Of a stretch of 64,000 nucleotides of DNA, positions 61,942 through 64,000 are shown piece by piece. Under the pieces are notes generated by a model. It was not told the DNA's origin. It was given only the letters and a program-made list of their open reading frames with translations, and did not search any database. Made by a program: the position numbers and the translations under genes. The DNA comes from Virgisporangium ochraceum (lineage in GTDB: Bacteria; Actinomycetota; Actinomycetes; Mycobacteriales; Micromonosporaceae): positions 1 to 64,000 of the forward strand of contig NZ_BOPH01000005.1 in the NCBI RefSeq assembly GCF_016863655.1, given 5' to 3'. The number at the start of each line of letters is the position of its first letter. Positions within the stretch are counted from its first letter, which is position 1.

Positions 61942-62005
61942 GCGCAGGACCGCAGCGCAGGACCGCAGCGCAGGACCGCAGCGCAGGACCAAAGCGCAGG
62001 AGCAC
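61942..62005 (+). repeat. 13-bp tandem repeat GCGCAGGACCGCA
   Basis: Three exact units (61942, 61955, 61968), then GCGCAGGACCAAA (61981) and GCGCAGGAGCAC (61994). The unit length is the same as in the repeat at 61360 and after the tRNA, but the sequence differs. Confidence 0.85.
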
Positions 62006-62119
62006 AAATCAGGAACACAGGCCGAGGACCACAGAGCAGAGGCACAGGCCGAGGACCACAGATTAAAGAACAGGGGCCAGGAAGAGACCAAGAGTCAAGG
62101 CCCGAACCACCACGAACAC

Positions 62120-62138
62120 CCCCTACCTCCCGTAGGGG
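62120..62138. promoter_or_regulatory. palindrome upstream of the second MMPL gene
   Basis: CCCCTAC (62120-62126), 5 nt, GTAGGGG (62132-62138). The inner part CCTCCCGTAGGGG resembles the CCCCGTGGGGGG sites at 27581-27637 in front of the first MMPL gene. No T-run follows, so it is more likely an operator than a terminator. Confidence 0.5.
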
Positions 62139-62260
62139 CTCCCCACATCCATACGTACGACTGAAGACGTAGTGCCCGCTGCGTCGGAGGTATGACGCAA
62201 TGCCTCACTCGTCACCGTTACGCTCTCCCCTGGACTGAAGCCGGCACCAAGGGGGAGTCA

Positions 62261-64000
62261 ATGTTCGGCTGGCTGGGCAGATTCGTCGTGCGTAGAGCCT
62301 GGTGGGTGATCGCCGGATGGCTCGTCGCCTCAGCGGCGATCATCGGCCTTTCACCATCGTTGAGCGACATTACCTCGGCCGACCAGAGCGACTTCCTGCC
62401 GGACAAGTACGAGTCCGTGCAGGCCATCGAGTTGTCGCTCAAGGCGTTCCCGGCACAGGCGACGTCGAGCGCCCTGGTGGTGGTCAAGCGGTCCGACGGG
62501 GCGCCGCTGACCGACGAGGACACGACCGAGGTCGTGCAACTTGCAAAAGACCTCGACGCGCGCGACATCCCGCGCACCGAGAACTACGTCACCGACCCGC
62601 AGCGGAGCGTGGCGCCCGACAAGTCGATCATGCTCATCAATGTCGGATTGCAGGCAGAGTCGCCCGACGATCCCGAGCTGCTCGACGCGATCCGCGAGCT
62701 GCGCAAGGCGCTCGGCGAAGAGCTCCAGGGCAGTGACCTCACGGCACAGGTCGGCGGCGACGTCGCCACCTTCGTCGACAACGAGGACACGTTCAACAGC
62801 GCGTTCGCGATCGTCGGTCTCGCCACCGTCGTGCTCATCATCGGCCTGATCCTCATCATCTTCCGCAGCCCGATCGCGGCGCTGCTACCGATCGTCGTGG
62901 TCAGCGTCGTGCTGTCGGTCACCACCGGGCTCATCGGAATCGTCGGCAAGGCGCTCGACTGGAACGTCGGACAGGACCTGCAGACGATCCTGCTGATCGT
63001 GCTCTACGGCATCGGCACCGACTACATCCTGTTCATCCTGTTCCGGTACCGCGAGCGCCTGCGCGCCGGCGACGACAAGAAGACCGCCATGGTCGTCTCG
63101 GTCGAACGGGTCGGCGAGGTCATCGCGTCGGCAGCCGGTGCCGTCGTCGTCGCGTTCCTCGTGCTGCTGCTGGCATCCCTCGGATTCTTCGGATCGCTCG
63201 GCCCGGCCCTCGCGATCGGCGTGGGTGTCATGCTCGTCACCTCGCTGACGCTGGTCCCGGCGCTGGTCTCGCTGCTCGGCCGCTTCGTGTTCTGGCCGTC
63301 GAAGGCGTGGAAGAAGCAGCCGAAGGCGACGATCTCGCGCAAGCTCGGCGTCTTCGTCGGACGCCGGCCGGCGCTCACGGCCGCCGCGTCGGGTCTGCTC
63401 CTGGTGGCGCTGGCCGCCGGAACGCTGATGTACAAGGCGAACTACGACTTCAGCTCCGGCTTCCCGCAGGACACCGAGTCGGCGCAGGCGCAGGCCGACC
63501 TGAGCAAGGCGTTCGCCGCCGGAGCGGCCCAGCCGACCGAGGCGTACCTGCAGACCACCGACGGGTCACCGCTCACCCCCGACAAGGTGCAGCAGTTCAC
63601 CGAGGCCATGAAGAGCGCACCCGGCGTCGGACAGGTGCAGCCGGGTCCGCAGAGCACCGACCCGAGCGTCGCCCGGGTCGACCTGCTGCTCAACTACAAC
63701 CCCAGCTCGAACGAGGCGATCGAGCTCGTCCGCGACGACCTGCGCGACTACGTGCACGACGCCGCACCCGACGGCACCGAGGCCCTCGTCGGCGGCATCA
63801 CCGCGGTGTTCGCCGACATCAACTCGGCCAACAACCGCGACCTGTCGGTGATCCTGCCGGTGGCCGCGGTACTGATCGCGATCATCCTGGCCCTGCTGCT
63901 GCGGAGCCTCGTGGCCCCGATCTACCTGGTGGTCGCGGTGCTGCTCAACTTCGCGGCGACGCTCGGCGCCACCGTGTACGTGTTCCAGGGCATCCAGGGC
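62261..64000 (+). CDS. MMPL family transporter, 3' end beyond the window (partial)
   Basis: An open frame of 580 codons without a stop up to the window edge. MFGWLGRFVVRRAWWVIAGW starts the first helix; an extracytoplasmic loop, then IVGLATVVLIIGLILIIF, the relay motif YGIGTDYILFILFRYRERL and LVTSLTLVPALVSLLGRF follow; then a second loop (NYDFSSGFPQDTES) and helices SVILPVAAVLIAIILALLLRSL. This is the MmpL/actinorhodin-transporter class exporting lipids or antibiotics. GGGGGAG lies 4 nt before the ATG. Confidence 0.9.
   Translation, partial: MFGWLGRFVVRRAWWVIAGWLVASAAIIGLSPSLSDITSADQSDFLPDKYESVQAIELSLKAFPAQATSSALVVVKRSDGAPLTDEDTTEVVQLAKDLDARDIPRTENYVTDPQRSVAPDKSIMLINVGLQAESPDDPELLDAIRELRKALGEELQGSDLTAQVGGDVATFVDNEDTFNSAFAIVGLATVVLIIGLILIIFRSPIAALLPIVVVSVVLSVTTGLIGIVGKALDWNVGQDLQTILLIVLYGIGTDYILFILFRYRERLRAGDDKKTAMVVSVERVGEVIASAAGAVVVAFLVLLLASLGFFGSLGPALAIGVGVMLVTSLTLVPALVSLLGRFVFWPSKAWKKQPKATISRKLGVFVGRRPALTAAASGLLLVALAAGTLMYKANYDFSSGFPQDTESAQAQADLSKAFAAGAAQPTEAYLQTTDGSPLTPDKVQQFTEAMKSAPGVGQVQPGPQSTDPSVARVDLLLNYNPSSNEAIELVRDDLRDYVHDAAPDGTEALVGGITAVFADINSANNRDLSVILPVAAVLIAIILALLLRSLVAPIYLVVAVLLNFAATLGATVYVFQGIQG

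Larger units (their letters stand above)
61798..62260. other. intergenic region with 13-bp repeats and a palindrome
   Basis: No supported gene. It holds the promoter of the small membrane gene, a block of 13-bp repeats (61942-62005) fading into looser CAGGCCGAGGACCACAG copies to about 62060, a C/G-rich palindrome and the MMPL leader. An ATG at 62192 is in frame with the MMPL gene but has its GGAGG too close. Confidence 0.6.

Noticed and set aside
61360..62005. possible CRISPR array
   Set aside because: Repeats are 13 bp and directly adjacent, with no spacers and no cas genes nearby.
61798..62091. longer version of the small membrane protein
   Set aside because: The extension is translated from the 13-bp repeats and has Ser/Cys/Trp repeats; the TACGGT box and polar start favour 61797.
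62120..62138. rho-independent terminator
   Set aside because: The stem is good but no T-run follows on either strand, and it lies in a promoter region.

Overview
The window is a 64 kb stretch of chromosome from a high-GC actinomycete. Coding density is very high, stop/start overlaps of the GTGA or ATGA type are common, and many genes have a TANNNT -10 box only 6-7 nt before the start codon (leaderless mRNAs). Family content (KDPG pathway, BTAD/NB-ARC regulators, MMPL and DrrAB exporters, FolP2, LytR-CpsA-Psr, large DivIVA-type coiled coil) fits the Micromonosporaceae. A soluble chemoreceptor with a triple-CheW partner behind a sigma-28/FliA-like promoter points to a genus with motile spores, such as Actinoplanes or a relative. 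The taxonomic call is inference. No phage, plasmid, CRISPR array or complete insertion sequence was seen.

Layout, left to right. 1-3.2 kb: a cobalamin riboswitch controls a BtuF-BtuC-BtuD type uptake operon. 3.2-7.4 kb: DinB-like protein, a DUF202 membrane pair, a GH13 alpha-amylase, a RibD/DHFR-like reductase and a TetR regulator. 7.4-9.9 kb: KDG kinase and KDPG aldolase divergent from an IclR regulator. 9.9-15.1 kb: leucine-type dehydrogenase with Lrp, an OmpR-type two-component system, and an FMN reductase divergent from MarR. 15.1-18.1 kb: TetR-FolP2-class III dioxygenase-like operon divergent from an SDR. 18.2-25.1 kb: large BTAD regulator, MarR-DrrA-DrrB export operon, a 175-bp MITE-like element in front of ridA, and a SpoU methylase. 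25.4-30.4 kb: MMPL exporter divergent from a NarL-type sensor/regulator pair, then MerR. 30.5-36 kb: two HlyC/CorC proteins, RNase Z, LytR-CpsA-Psr, a PH-like protein and tRNA-Arg(CCT).

36-44.9 kb is a mixed region: alpha/beta hydrolase, a DinB pseudogene, WYL regulator, a TPR-TM-ricin protein, a polysaccharide deacetylase lipoprotein, an acyltransferase, two small conserved proteins, an NB-ARC protein whose P-loop lacks lysine, and a decayed response regulator. 44.9-49.4 kb: oxidoreductase-XRE-membrane protein operon with a long palindrome, SnoaL/TetR pair, DivIVA-like coiled coil. 49.5-55.7 kb: AlkZ-like winged-helix protein, CheW3, six-PAS chemoreceptor, MarR. 55.7-64 kb: a decayed secreted-protein gene, an NTF2 protein, an ABC exporter divergent from its likely two-component regulator, a methyltransferase, a small membrane protein, and a second MMPL transporter that runs off the window end.

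Two patterns run through the window. First, many divergent regulator/target pairs carry clear inverted repeats between them, so local autoregulation can be proposed in about ten places. Second, short degenerate tandem repeats (10-32 bp units) recur at or just after gene 3' ends (24.5, 33.1, 36.0, 61.4, 61.9 kb), and similar repeats appear in frame as protein C-terminal tails (HlyC, sensor kinase, DivIVA).
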